From: an uncultured bacterium
Lineage (GTDB): Bacteria; Actinomycetota; Coriobacteriia; Coriobacteriales; Coriobacteriaceae
Assembly: GCA_905215065.1 (NCBI GenBank)
Contig: CAJMOF010000011.1
Location: 1-64,000 of the forward strand
Length of the DNA stretch: 64,000 nucleotides
Direction: 5' to 3'
Notes under the pieces: model-generated
The model's database searches: none
What the model saw: the letters and a program-made list of their open reading frames with translations, nothing else
Told to the model about the DNA's origin: nothing
Shown: positions 32,724 through 41,216 of the stretch, one piece after another
Layout: each line of letters begins with the position of its first letter
Position numbering within the stretch: the first letter of the stretch is position 1
Position numbers and translations under genes: made by a program

Positions 32724-33242
32724 ATGGAAGAACAAGCATTTAGACAGGCGGTCGAAGATCACCGGGATGTCGTGTTTCGAATCGCGTTGACGTACCTGCG
32801 CGATCGTGCCGATGCCGATGATGTCGCACAAGACGTCTTTCTGAAGTTACTCAAAAGCGATGCGCAATTTGAAAGCTGGGAACATCTTCGTCGATGGCTT
32901 ATCCGGGTCACGATCAATGAATGTAAATCTCTCTTTCGAAAGCCGTGGAGGCGCGTGGAGGATATTGAGAATCTGGCCGATTCGCTTTCGACGGCGCAGG
33001 AGGAGACCAAGGCGGTCCTGTCAGACGTTATGCGACTTCCGGAGCGATTCCGTGTCCCCATCGTGCTCTATTACTATCTGGGCTTTTCGACCTCAGAGAT
33101 TGCCGAGTTACTGCATGTGCCAGCCGCGACCGTTCGAACGCGTTTAGCTCGCGGTCGATCGAAGCTCAAATTCATCCTAGAGGAGGGCGACCGTGAAATC
33201 CAACCAAATCAAGCAGGCCTTCGAGTCCGTCCAAGCCGATAG
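32724..33242 (+). CDS. ECF-type RNA polymerase sigma factor
   Basis: 172 residues. Region 2 includes DADDVAQDVFLKLL and region 4 GFSTSEIAELLHVPAATVRTRLARGR. The frame has a GTG at 32718, but that lies within the ribosome site GGGAGG; the ATG at 32724 is the sensible start. The stop overlaps the next gene by 50 bases, so the C-terminus is read from DNA that also encodes the anti-sigma N-terminus. It belongs to the SigW/RpoE-like small group; its stimulus is unknown. Confidence 0.9.
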   Translation: MEEQAFRQAVEDHRDVVFRIALTYLRDRADADDVAQDVFLKLLKSDAQFESWEHLRRWLIRVTINECKSLFRKPWRRVEDIENLADSLSTAQEETKAVLSDVMRLPERFRVPIVLYYYLGFSTSEIAELLHVPAATVRTRLARGRSKLKFILEEGDREIQPNQAGLRVRPSR

Positions 33243-34269
33243 CGATCTTGCTGACCGTGTTCTTTATGCCGCTGCTGGTGAGCCGCTTCGCCGAAAGGGT
33301 CACGCGAAGCCTCTGTATGTTGCCGTGATCGGATGCCTTGCCGGAGTGCTGGCGACCGGAGGGGTCGCCTACGCCGTCGTCAATTCCAGCTATTTTGCCT
33401 CTGCCTGGGGAAACCATGGCAACGGAGAGTCCATTACCTGGACTCAAGATGGCTCGTCGGGGACTAAATATACCTACACCAGAGAGTTTGGTGATGGTAT
33501 CGCGCCCCAAAGCTTGGAGGGTTCAGTACAGAAGGTCAATCTGTCCGTCGAGGGCAACGGCTATACACTCGACATTCATGATATGGCTATCGATAAAAGC
33601 GGTTGCGGTGCCGTGACGTTTACGTTGTCCAATCCAAATGGTGTTAACTACTACAAGCCGGCAGCAGAGACTGGCGAACTTGTTCTCTATGGTGAAGAAG
33701 AACAAGGCATCGGCACGCCCAGCATGAACTTCGGCGAGGAATGGGCTGACACACGCTGCACAATCGATAAGGACACGTCAAGCGACACGGTCATTAATGG
33801 CACGATGTACTTTGCCTCGTGGGATCGCAAGCGAGATTTTGGAAATGCGGTCACCTGGAATATCAGCTGGAGGGAGGGCGAAGGTGAGGATGCGAAGCTG
33901 TTCGAGGCATCGACGCCCGAGTTTAGCGTCGGAGCGTACGTCGATACAAAGGAGCTCCACTCCGACGACTCGCCTCTTGAGATAAGCCCGTTTTCCATCC
34001 AGACGCACATCGATGATCTGGGCTATGAAGCAGTTGATCATAAACTGACCGTCAGCTACAAGGATGGATCGGAGCAGATTATCGAAGATGACGACGCAGG
34101 GGCGTACAATTTCTATGTTTCGATGGCACGCAATAGCGGAGAGAACATTTGGGTGCCAACGAAGTTGATTGATGTCGATCAAGTGGTCTCGGTAACCCTC
34201 GAGGGCGCGAGGTACACATCAACGGGGGAGAACGAAACGAAAGTACCCTTTACCATCGTCTATTCGTAA
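33193..34269 (+). CDS. Anti-sigma factor-like membrane protein (DUF4179-type)
   Basis: 358 residues from the GTG at 33193 after GGAGGG. A short basic cytoplasmic segment (1-40), one membrane span (41-62) and a long extracytoplasmic part rich in beta strands. The architecture is the same as 141-1271, and it again overlaps its sigma gene, here by 50 bases. It presumably holds the sigma factor at the membrane until a signal; no protease cleavage motif is evident. Confidence 0.75.
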   Translation: MKSNQIKQAFESVQADSDLADRVLYAAAGEPLRRKGHAKPLYVAVIGCLAGVLATGGVAYAVVNSSYFASAWGNHGNGESITWTQDGSSGTKYTYTREFGDGIAPQSLEGSVQKVNLSVEGNGYTLDIHDMAIDKSGCGAVTFTLSNPNGVNYYKPAAETGELVLYGEEEQGIGTPSMNFGEEWADTRCTIDKDTSSDTVINGTMYFASWDRKRDFGNAVTWNISWREGEGEDAKLFEASTPEFSVGAYVDTKELHSDDSPLEISPFSIQTHIDDLGYEAVDHKLTVSYKDGSEQIIEDDDAGAYNFYVSMARNSGENIWVPTKLIDVDQVVSVTLEGARYTSTGENETKVPFTIVYS

Positions 34270-34274
34270 GGTCT

Positions 34275-34308
34275 AGGCCGCTTCCCAAGAGGGGAAGCGG
34301 CCTATTTT
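34275..34308 (+). terminator. Rho-independent terminator after the anti-sigma gene
   Basis: AGGCCGCTTCCC and GGGAAGCGGCCT pair, then ATTTTG. Confidence 0.85.
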
Positions 34309-34392
34309 GCGTTACATGGACGGCTGGAATGGGCACTTGCGCACAGGCGGGGATTCCTTTTATGGAGGCTTTGCGGAAATATAGCTATTTTG

Positions 34393-34411
34393 GGATACGC
34401 CCGGCGGCGTG
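34393..34411 (+). promoter_or_regulatory. Ribosomal-operon motif, copy 1 (before rpsL)
   Basis: GGATACGCCCGGCGGCGTG. GGAYACGCCCG is shared with copies ahead of rplC (51669) and rplB (53533). Here it sits just upstream of the -35 of the rpsL promoter. Confidence 0.45.
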
Positions 34412-34416
34412 GTCTG

Positions 34417-34445
34417 TTGACGGCACAGCTAACGCCACGTATCCT
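34417..34445 (+). promoter_or_regulatory. Promoter of the rpsL-rpsG-fusA-rpsJ operon
   Basis: TTGACG at 34417-34422 and TATCCT at 34440-34445, 17 bases apart, about 95 bases ahead of rpsL. Confidence 0.7.
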
Positions 34446-34538
34446 ATCGAACTGCGTGTTTCGTAGGGGGATGCTGACCCCTCGATTCAAGCCGTTGCAC
34501 TTTACAGAAAGCTGGAATCATTCGAGAAGGAGTACGCT

Positions 34539-34916
34539 TTGCCTACTATTAACCAGCTGGTTCGCCAGGGCCGTCGTTCCGTGCCCAAGAAGTCCAAGAA
34601 CGCTGCTCTGCAGCACAACTCCCAGAAGCGCGGCGTGTGCACCCGCGTCTTCACCACGAGCCCCAAGAAGCCGAACTCGGCTCTTCGTAAGGTTGCCCGT
34701 GTTCGCCTTGTCAACGGCATCGAAGTTACTGCTTACATCCCGGGTGAGGGCCACAACCTGCAGGAGCACTCCATCGTGCTCGTCCGCGGCGGTCGTGTCC
34801 GTGACCTCCCTGGTGTCCGTTATCACGTCATCCGTGGCGCCTACGACGCTGCTCCGGTCCAGAACCGTATGCAGGCCCGTTCCAAGTACGGTGCTAAGCG
34901 CCCCAAGGCTAAATAA
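34539..34916 (+). CDS. rpsL: 30S ribosomal protein S12
   Basis: 125 residues, TTG start after GAGAAGGAG. The decoding-centre loops around KKPNSALRKVARVRL and the universal PGEGHNLQEHS are intact; the streptomycin-relevant lysines are both Lys. First gene of the str operon. Confidence 0.98.
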   Translation: MPTINQLVRQGRRSVPKKSKNAALQHNSQKRGVCTRVFTTSPKKPNSALRKVARVRLVNGIEVTAYIPGEGHNLQEHSIVLVRGGRVRDLPGVRYHVIRGAYDAAPVQNRMQARSKYGAKRPKAK

Positions 34917-34990
34917 GCCAGATAACGTTTTGATACTTTCGCCGTGTGCCGTCTTGAGCGCCGCACGGTAGACACTTAAGGAGATTTCAC

Positions 34991-35464
34991 ATGCCGCGTC
35001 GTGCAGCAGCTAATCGTCGTGAGGTTCAGCCTGACGCCGTTTACAACAACCGCCTGGTGACTCAGCTCATCAACAAGGTCCTTCTTGACGGCAAGAAGGC
35101 CACCGCTGAGCGCATCGTTTACACCGCTTTCGAGATCGTTGCCGAGAAGTCCGAGGGTGGCGACGCTCTCGCTACCTTCAAGAAGGCTATGGACAACGTC
35201 AAGCCCACGCTCGAGGTTAAGCCCAAGCGTGTCGGTGGCGCTACCTATCAGGTCCCGATGGAGGTCAACTCCCGTCGTTCCACCGCTCTGGGTATCCGCT
35301 GGATCGTCAACTTCTCCCGCGCTCGCAAGGAGAAGACCATGGCCGAGCGTCTCGCCAACGAGATCCTCGACGCTTCCAACGGCCTGGGCGCTTCCGTCAA
35401 GAAGCGTGAGGACGTCTTCAAGATGGCCGAGGCCAACCGCGCGTTCTCTCACTATCGTTGGTAA
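34991..35464 (+). CDS. rpsG: 30S ribosomal protein S7
   Basis: 157 residues, the head-assembly protein that nucleates the 30S head and contacts E-site tRNA. It begins MPRRAAANRREVQPDAVYNN and ends RAFSHYRW, typical of the family. It follows rpsL after 74 bases and precedes fusA by 19. The start ATG is preceded by AAGGAG. Confidence 0.98.
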   Translation: MPRRAAANRREVQPDAVYNNRLVTQLINKVLLDGKKATAERIVYTAFEIVAEKSEGGDALATFKKAMDNVKPTLEVKPKRVGGATYQVPMEVNSRRSTALGIRWIVNFSRARKEKTMAERLANEILDASNGLGASVKKREDVFKMAEANRAFSHYRW

Positions 35465-35483
35465 GTTAAGGTAAGGAACTAAC

Positions 35484-37583
35484 ATGGCTAAGCCTAAGTA
35501 CAAGCTTTCCGATACCCGTAACATCGGCATCATGGCTCACATCGATGCCGGTAAGACCACCACGACCGAGCGTATTCTTTACTACACCGGTAAGACCCAC
35601 AAGATCGGTGAGGTCCATGAGGGCGCTGCCACCATGGACTGGATGGTTCAGGAGCAGGAGCGCGGCGTAACCATTACCTCCGCTGCTACCACGTGCTTCT
35701 GGAACAAGGACGGTAAGGACTACCGCATCCAGATCATCGACACCCCGGGCCACGTTGACTTCACCGCCGAGGTCGAGCGCTGCCTGCGCGTCCTCGATGG
35801 CGCTGTCGCCGTCTTCGACGCCGTTGCCGGCGTTCAGCCCCAGTCTGAGACCGTTTGGCGTCAGGCTTCTACCTTCAACGTCCCCCGCATCGCCTTCATC
35901 AACAAGTATGACCGCGTGGGCGCTGACTTCTTCAACGCTATCGAGACCATGAAGGATCGTCTCGACGCTAACGCCGTGGCCGCTCAGGTCCCGATGGGCG
36001 CCGAGGACAACTTCTGGGGCGTCATCGACCTGGTCACCATGACCGCATGGGACTTCAAGGCCGACGAGAAGGGTATGACCTACCCCGAGCCGATGGACGA
36101 GATCCCGGCTGAGTTTGCCGACATCGCTGCCACCAAGCGCGAGGAGCTCCTTGACGCTGCTGCCAGCTTTGACGACGAGCTCATGGAGAAGATCCTCATG
36201 GAGGAGGACTTCACCGTCGAGGAGCTCAAGGCTGCTCTGCGCAAGGGCGTTCTGGCCAACGAGCTCAACCTCGTCTTCGTGGGTTCCGCCTACAAGAACA
36301 AGGGCGTTCAGGAGCTGCTCGACGCTGTCGTCGACTACCTGCCCAGCCCGCTCGACGTTGAGGCCGTCACCGGTACCGATCCGGACACCGGCGAGGAGAT
36401 TCAGCGTCATCCTTCCTTCGACGAGCCCTTCTCCGGCCTGGTCTTCAAGATCATGACCGACCCGTTCGTCGGTAAGCTCACCTATGTCCGCGTTTACTCC
36501 GGCCGTGCCGAGTCCGGCTCCTACGTGGTCAACGCTTCCAATGGTCAGCGCGAGCGCCTCGGCCGCATCCTCGAGATGAACGCCGCCGAGCGTATCGACC
36601 GTGATGACGCTGCCGCCGGCGACATCGTCGCTTGCGTCGGCTTCAAGAACTCCACCACCGGTGACACCCTGTGCGCCGAGGGCAAGGAGATCGTCCTCGA
36701 GAAGATCGAGTTCGCTAAGCCCGTTATCGACGTTGCCATCGAGCCCAAGACCAAGGCCGAGCAGGACAAGATGTCCCTGGCTCTGACCAAGCTCGCCGAG
36801 GAGGACCCGACCTTCCAGGTGTCCACCAACCACGAGACCGGCCAGACCATCATCGCCGGCATGGGCGAGCTGCACCTCGAGATCATCGTCGACCGTCTGC
36901 TCCGTGAGTTCAAGGTTGACGCTAACGTTGGTAAGCCCCAGGTTGCCTACCGCGAGACCGCTGGTCACGACGTCGAGAAGGCTGAGGGCAAGTTCGTCCG
37001 TCAGTCCGGTGGTCGTGGTCAGTACGGCCACGCCGTCATCAAGCTCGAGAAGATGGAGGAGGGCTTTGGCTACGAGTTCGTCAACGCTATCGTCGGCGGC
37101 GTCGTGCCCAAGGAGTACATCCCGTCCATCGACAAGGGCATCCAGGAGGCCCTGAACACCGGTGTTATCGCCGGCTTCCCGGTCCTCGACGTTAAGGTCA
37201 CCCTGTTCGACGGTTCTTACCACGAGGTCGACTCCTCCGAGGCCGCCTTCAAGATCGCCGGTTCCATGGCTATCAAGGACGCTCTCAAGAAGTCCGATCC
37301 GCAGCTGCTCGAGCCGATCATGGCTGTCGAGGTCGAGACCCCCGAGCAGTACATGGGCGACGTTATGGGCAACCTCTCCGGTCGCCGCGGCAAGATCGAG
37401 GGCATGGAGGATCGCAAGAACAGCAAGCTCATCCGTGCCAAGGTGCCGCTGGGCGAGATGTTCGGTTACGCTACCGACCTTCGCTCCCAGACCCAGGGCC
37501 GTGCATCCTACACGATGCAGTTCGACTCTTATGAGCCCGCGCCCAAGTCCATCGTGGACGAGGTCATGAGCAAGAACGCCTAA
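35484..37583 (+). CDS. fusA: Elongation factor G
   Basis: 699 residues. GTPase motifs AHIDAGKTTT, DTPGHVDFT and NKYD (replacing the usual NKMD, a Tyr for Met), then domains II-V with the typical GRGQYGHA and domain IV GGVVPKEYIPS. It catalyses translocation on the ribosome. Third gene of the str operon, 60 bases before rpsJ. tuf does not follow. Confidence 0.98.
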   Translation: MAKPKYKLSDTRNIGIMAHIDAGKTTTTERILYYTGKTHKIGEVHEGAATMDWMVQEQERGVTITSAATTCFWNKDGKDYRIQIIDTPGHVDFTAEVERCLRVLDGAVAVFDAVAGVQPQSETVWRQASTFNVPRIAFINKYDRVGADFFNAIETMKDRLDANAVAAQVPMGAEDNFWGVIDLVTMTAWDFKADEKGMTYPEPMDEIPAEFADIAATKREELLDAAASFDDELMEKILMEEDFTVEELKAALRKGVLANELNLVFVGSAYKNKGVQELLDAVVDYLPSPLDVEAVTGTDPDTGEEIQRHPSFDEPFSGLVFKIMTDPFVGKLTYVRVYSGRAESGSYVVNASNGQRERLGRILEMNAAERIDRDDAAAGDIVACVGFKNSTTGDTLCAEGKEIVLEKIEFAKPVIDVAIEPKTKAEQDKMSLALTKLAEEDPTFQVSTNHETGQTIIAGMGELHLEIIVDRLLREFKVDANVGKPQVAYRETAGHDVEKAEGKFVRQSGGRGQYGHAVIKLEKMEEGFGYEFVNAIVGGVVPKEYIPSIDKGIQEALNTGVIAGFPVLDVKVTLFDGSYHEVDSSEAAFKIAGSMAIKDALKKSDPQLLEPIMAVEVETPEQYMGDVMGNLSGRRGKIEGMEDRKNSKLIRAKVPLGEMFGYATDLRSQTQGRASYTMQFDSYEPAPKSIVDEVMSKNA

Positions 37584-37643
37584 GTTCGAGCTCCCTGTTA
37601 CGTAATCCGCGAGAACATCTCTCGCACTCTTTGGAGGTTTAAG

Positions 37644-37952
37644 TTGGCTACCCAGAAGATCCGCATTCGCCTCAAGGGCTATGATCACGAGGTCGTCGAT
37701 CAGTCCGCGAAGCTCATCGTCGAGACCGCTCAGAAGACCGGCGCTCGCGTTTCCGGTCCTGTCCCCCTGCCCACCGAGCGCAACCTGTACACGGTTATCC
37801 GCTCGCCGCACGTGAACAAGGACTCCCGTGAGCAGTTCGAGATGCGCACCCACAAGCGCCTCATCGACATCCTCGACCCCACCTCGGGCACCGTTGATTC
37901 GCTTATGCGTCTCGACCTCCCCGCTGGCGTCGACATCGACATCAAGCTCTAA
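37644..37952 (+). CDS. rpsJ: 30S ribosomal protein S10
   Basis: 102 residues, TTG start after GGAGGTT. It contains the universal IRIRLKGYDHEVVD and the C-terminal LDLPAGVDIDIKL; S10 also serves as NusE in antitermination. It is placed at the end of the str operon, 13.9 kb from rplC, so the classic S10 operon is split at this point and the remainder begins at rplC. Confidence 0.98.
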   Translation: MATQKIRIRLKGYDHEVVDQSAKLIVETAQKTGARVSGPVPLPTERNLYTVIRSPHVNKDSREQFEMRTHKRLIDILDPTSGTVDSLMRLDLPAGVDIDIKL

Positions 37953-37973
37953 GCGATATTCCTCATAGCTTAA

Positions 37974-38010
37974 AGGGCCCCGCTGCCATTACGGTAGCGG
38001 GGCTCTTTTG
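37974..38010 (+). terminator. Rho-independent terminator of the str operon
   Basis: GGGCCCCGCTGCC pairs with GGTAGCGGGGCTC, then TTTTG. Confidence 0.88.
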
Positions 38011-38068
38011 TTTTGCATGATGGGTTTGGATCGCCGGGTAAGGCTGCCGAGCGGCTGGCTGTGGCGAC

Positions 38069-38845
38069 CTACTCACTCAAGGGGCGCAATGACGCCTCCT
38101 CAAAATGGAAGGATCGCAAGCCGTCTTCTGTTTCGATGCACGCACGACCAAAGCTATCGACCGTTATAAAGATGCCTCGCGCCAGCTCGTCACCGGCAGG
38201 GAAGCGGGCGATAACGTGCTTTCCAATCCAATTGAGGTGAGCGACATATTCGCCGTGGACGGGCGCGAGCGGTCCGGTGTTTTCTTCCATGGCGTTGAGG
38301 CGTTCTGCCCAGGCATCTACAGCGTCTATAACTGCGTGATAGACCTCATCGAGGAGCATGTCGACAGCAGGAACGTTCTCGTTAAGGTCCGAGAGACCGA
38401 TTGCCGGCAGGCCGCCATCGGGCACCTCTTGGGGCGCATAGTTCACATTGACACCAATGCCGCAGACGGCGAAAGGTTTGCCTTCGTTATCGCGTGCGGC
38501 CTCGACCAGAATGCCGCCGAGCTTGCGCCCTTGCGCGACCAGGTCGTTGGGCCATTTGAGACCAATCTCGTTTGCAAGACCCTGCTTTCCGAGCGCCTCG
38601 AGCACCGCTAGGCCGCTGACGGCGGCAAGACCAGAGTACTTTGCAGGATTAACGCATGGACGCAGGACAATCGAAAGCAATAGGTTGCCGGCGGTTGAAT
38701 CCCACTTGTGGCCGCGCCGACCGCGTCCTGCTGTCTGAGCCCGGGCGGCAAGTCCTGTGCCGTGCGGCGCTCCCTGTTTTCCTGCTTCGAGCAGGTCATC
38801 GTTGGTCGATCCAGTTACGTCGACTATCGTTAATTTGGCATCCAT
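38069..38845 (-). CDS. birA: Biotin-[acetyl-CoA-carboxylase] ligase
   Basis: 258 residues, group I (no N-terminal HTH), so an enzyme but not a repressor. The biotin-AMP motif GRGRRGHKWDS and KWPNDL are clear. It attaches biotin to the Lys of AccB. Divergent from the fab/acc operon 180 bases away, matching its job of activating the carboxyl-carrier protein. Confidence 0.95.
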   Translation of the reverse strand: MDAKLTIVDVTGSTNDDLLEAGKQGAPHGTGLAARAQTAGRGRRGHKWDSTAGNLLLSIVLRPCVNPAKYSGLAAVSGLAVLEALGKQGLANEIGLKWPNDLVAQGRKLGGILVEAARDNEGKPFAVCGIGVNVNYAPQEVPDGGLPAIGLSDLNENVPAVDMLLDEVYHAVIDAVDAWAERLNAMEENTGPLAPVHGEYVAHLNWIGKHVIARFPAGDELARGIFITVDSFGRACIETEDGLRSFHFEEASLRPLSE

Positions 38846-38940
38846 AACGGCTGCTACCTCCTAAGTTAATAAGGCAATCGAGCAATGGTGTCGAGAGATA
38901 GACACAATGTGAAGCCTTTGTCGCATTTGGACAATTTAAT

Positions 38941-39004
38941 GTTAACACGTCAACAAGGACTGAAATGCGCTATCCTCTCTTGGTCGATGTAAACACGTCA
39001 ACAA
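38941..39004 (+). promoter_or_regulatory. Twin operator and promoter of the fab operon
   Basis: GTTAACACGTCAACAA (38941-38956) and GTAAACACGTCAACAA (38989-39004) are near-identical direct repeats, each imperfectly palindromic (GTTRAC..GTYAAC). TATCCT at 38971-38976, with GTCAAC 16 bases upstream as a weak -35, lies between them. A lipid-responsive repressor such as a FapR-, FabT- or FasR-type protein could bind both; none is encoded in the window. Confidence 0.6.
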
Positions 39005-39021
39005 CTCAAAGGAGGTTAGTG

Positions 39022-39981
39022 ATGGGTTTCACGATTCTTGGAACAGGCTCGGCGCTTCCTGAGCGCAGTGTTTCCAATGACGAGCTGTCTGAGTTCCTCG
39101 ATACCTCGGATGAGTGGATTTTTACCCGCACAGGTATCAAGAGCCGCCACGTCTGCACCACCGAGTCACTTGACGACCTTGCCGTAGCGGCGAGCGAGCG
39201 GGCACTCCGGGTGTCCGGAATCGACGCGAGCCAGCTGGATCTGATCGTCTGCTCGACGACGACGGGTGATCACCTTGTTCCCGCTGAGGCGTGTGCCGTT
39301 GCTGAGCGACTAGGCGCGACGTGCCCTGCCTTCGATGTCTCGGCGGCCTGTGCCGGCTTCGTGTTTGCGCTCGATGTCGCCGAGGGCTATATCGCCCGCG
39401 GTCGCGCCGAGCGCGTGCTTGTCGTTGCTGCCGAGCAGATGACGCGCGCGCTCGACTGGACCGACCGTGCCACCTGCGTGCTCTTTGGCGATGGGGCAGG
39501 CGCCGCGGTGATTGAGGCTGGGGGAGACAGTCCCCTTGCCGTTGAGCTTTCGACGGCGCCCGACGTCGAGACGTTGCGCGTTCCCGGTCTGGTCGGCACC
39601 TCGCCGTTTAAGGCTTCCGCAGATAGCGCGAGCGTGCTGTCCATGAATGGCCGCCGCGTGTTCAAGTTCGGCGTCAACGCCATCTGCGACACGGTCCATA
39701 AGCTTGCGATCGATGCGGGCATTTCGGTCGAAGACATCGACCACTTTGTATTCCATCAGGCTAACGAACGAATCCTGAGTCAGGCGGTCAAGCGCCTCGG
39801 CGTGCCAGACGAGCGCGTGGTTCGAACGCTGCGCGAGACCGGCAACATTTCGAGCGCCTGCATTCCTCTTGCGCTTGACCGACTGGCACGCACCGACGCA
39901 CTGAATGCGGGCGACACCATCGCCTTGGTTGGATTTGGCGCCGGTCTGGATATAGGTGGCTATCTGCTTCGTTGGAAGTAG
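39022..39981 (+). CDS. fabH: 3-oxoacyl-[acyl-carrier-protein] synthase III
   Basis: 319 residues, initiates fatty-acid synthesis by condensing acetyl-CoA (or a branched acyl-CoA) with malonyl-ACP. Catalytic triad C110 (SAACAGF), H245 (FHQAN) and N275 (TGNISS). ATG 39022 after AAAGGAGG. First gene of a ten-gene FASII operon and nearest the twin operator. Confidence 0.96.
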   Translation: MGFTILGTGSALPERSVSNDELSEFLDTSDEWIFTRTGIKSRHVCTTESLDDLAVAASERALRVSGIDASQLDLIVCSTTTGDHLVPAEACAVAERLGATCPAFDVSAACAGFVFALDVAEGYIARGRAERVLVVAAEQMTRALDWTDRATCVLFGDGAGAAVIEAGGDSPLAVELSTAPDVETLRVPGLVGTSPFKASADSASVLSMNGRRVFKFGVNAICDTVHKLAIDAGISVEDIDHFVFHQANERILSQAVKRLGVPDERVVRTLRETGNISSACIPLALDRLARTDALNAGDTIALVGFGAGLDIGGYLLRWK

Positions 39982-40032
39982 TCGCACATAGGAAATAAAA
40001 ACGCCCTAGGGCACAACCAAAGGAGAACTACC

Positions 40033-40269
40033 ATGGCAGATCAGAAGACCTTCGAGCGCGTTTGCGACGTTATCCGCGAGACCGCCGGTCTTGACGACGT
40101 CGAGATGAAGCCCGAGTCCACGCTCGAGGAGATTGGTCTCGACAGTCTGGGCACCGTCGAGATCCTCGTCGCCGTTGAGGACGAGTTTGGCATCCAGCTC
40201 GATACCGAGGAGAACCCCAAGACGGTCGGCGAGTTCGCCGATACGGTCGAGGCGGCATTGGAGAAGTAG
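40033..40269 (+). CDS. acpP: Acyl carrier protein
   Basis: 78 acidic residues, with the phosphopantetheine site S38 in LDSLGTVE. It carries growing acyl chains for the Fab enzymes around it. ATG after AAAGGAG; 51 bases after fabH, 2 before fabK. Confidence 0.97.
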   Translation: MADQKTFERVCDVIRETAGLDDVEMKPESTLEEIGLDSLGTVEILVAVEDEFGIQLDTEENPKTVGEFADTVEAALEK

Positions 40270-40271
40270 AG

Positions 40272-41216
40272 ATGCTCAAGACTCCTCTCTGCGATCTGCT
40301 CGGCATCGAAAAGCCCGTGTTCCAGGGCGGTATGGCCTGGATCGCCGACGCCTCGCTGGCGTCCGCAGTGTCCGAGGCGGGCGGCTTAGGGATTATCGCG
40401 GCCATGAACGCCGACGCCAACTGGCTGCGCGACCAGATTCATGAGCTGCGCGCCAGGACGGATAAGCCCTTTGGCGTCAACGTCATGCTCATGAGCCCGT
40501 TTGCCGACGAGGTCGCGCGGGTCGTGATTGACGAGCGGGTGCCGGTCGTCGTGACGGGTGCCGGCAATCCCACCAAGTACATGAAGGCGTGGAACGAGGC
40601 GGGCATCAAGGTCATCCCGGTCGTTGCCTCGGTGGCGCTGGCGCGCCTCGTGGCGCGTCGTGGAGCCACTGCCGTGGTTGCCGAGGGTACCGAATCAGGC
40701 GGCCATATTGGCGAGACCTCGACGATGGCACTGGTGCCGCAGGTTGTCGATGCGGTCGATATTCCCGTGGTTGCGGCTGGCGGTATCGCCGATGGCCGCG
40801 GCGTGGCGGCCGCCTTTATGCTGGGCGCCGCCGGCGTGCAGGTGGGTACGCGCTTTCTGATCGCAGATGAGTGCGCCGTATCGGAGCAGTACAAGGAGAT
40901 GGTCCTGAAGGCCAACGACACCTCGACGCGTGCGACCGGCCGCTCGACGGGACACCCGGTGCGTGCCCTCAAGAGCCCCTTCACCAACGCCTACGCCAAG
41001 AGCGAGGCGGCGGGCGTAAGCGTCGAGGAGCTCGGGGCCATGGGCACGGGCGCCCTTCGCAAGGCCGCCAAGGACGGCAACTACGAAGAGGGTTCGTTTT
41101 TGTGTGGACAGATTGCCGGCATGGTTAGCGAGCGCCAGAGCGCACGTGAAATCGTTGACGATCTGGTCGATGGCGCCGAGCGCGTCCTGAAGGGTGCGTC
41201 CGCATGGGTAGCGTAG
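40272..41216 (+). CDS. fabK: Enoyl-[acyl-carrier-protein] reductase II (FMN)
   Basis: 314 residues, an NPD/2-nitropropane-dioxygenase-type TIM barrel with FMN-phosphate loops (VVAAGGIADGRGVAAA) and the central GTESGGHIG. FabK replaces FabI in streptococci and some anaerobes and is not inhibited by triclosan. It overlaps fabD by 13 bases. Confidence 0.93.
   Translation: MLKTPLCDLLGIEKPVFQGGMAWIADASLASAVSEAGGLGIIAAMNADANWLRDQIHELRARTDKPFGVNVMLMSPFADEVARVVIDERVPVVVTGAGNPTKYMKAWNEAGIKVIPVVASVALARLVARRGATAVVAEGTESGGHIGETSTMALVPQVVDAVDIPVVAAGGIADGRGVAAAFMLGAAGVQVGTRFLIADECAVSEQYKEMVLKANDTSTRATGRSTGHPVRALKSPFTNAYAKSEAAGVSVEELGAMGTGALRKAAKDGNYEEGSFLCGQIAGMVSERQSAREIVDDLVDGAERVLKGASAWVA

Noticed and set aside
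35466..37853. 795-codon antisense frame over fusA and rpsJ
   Set aside because: Same cause; the sense genes are universal proteins.
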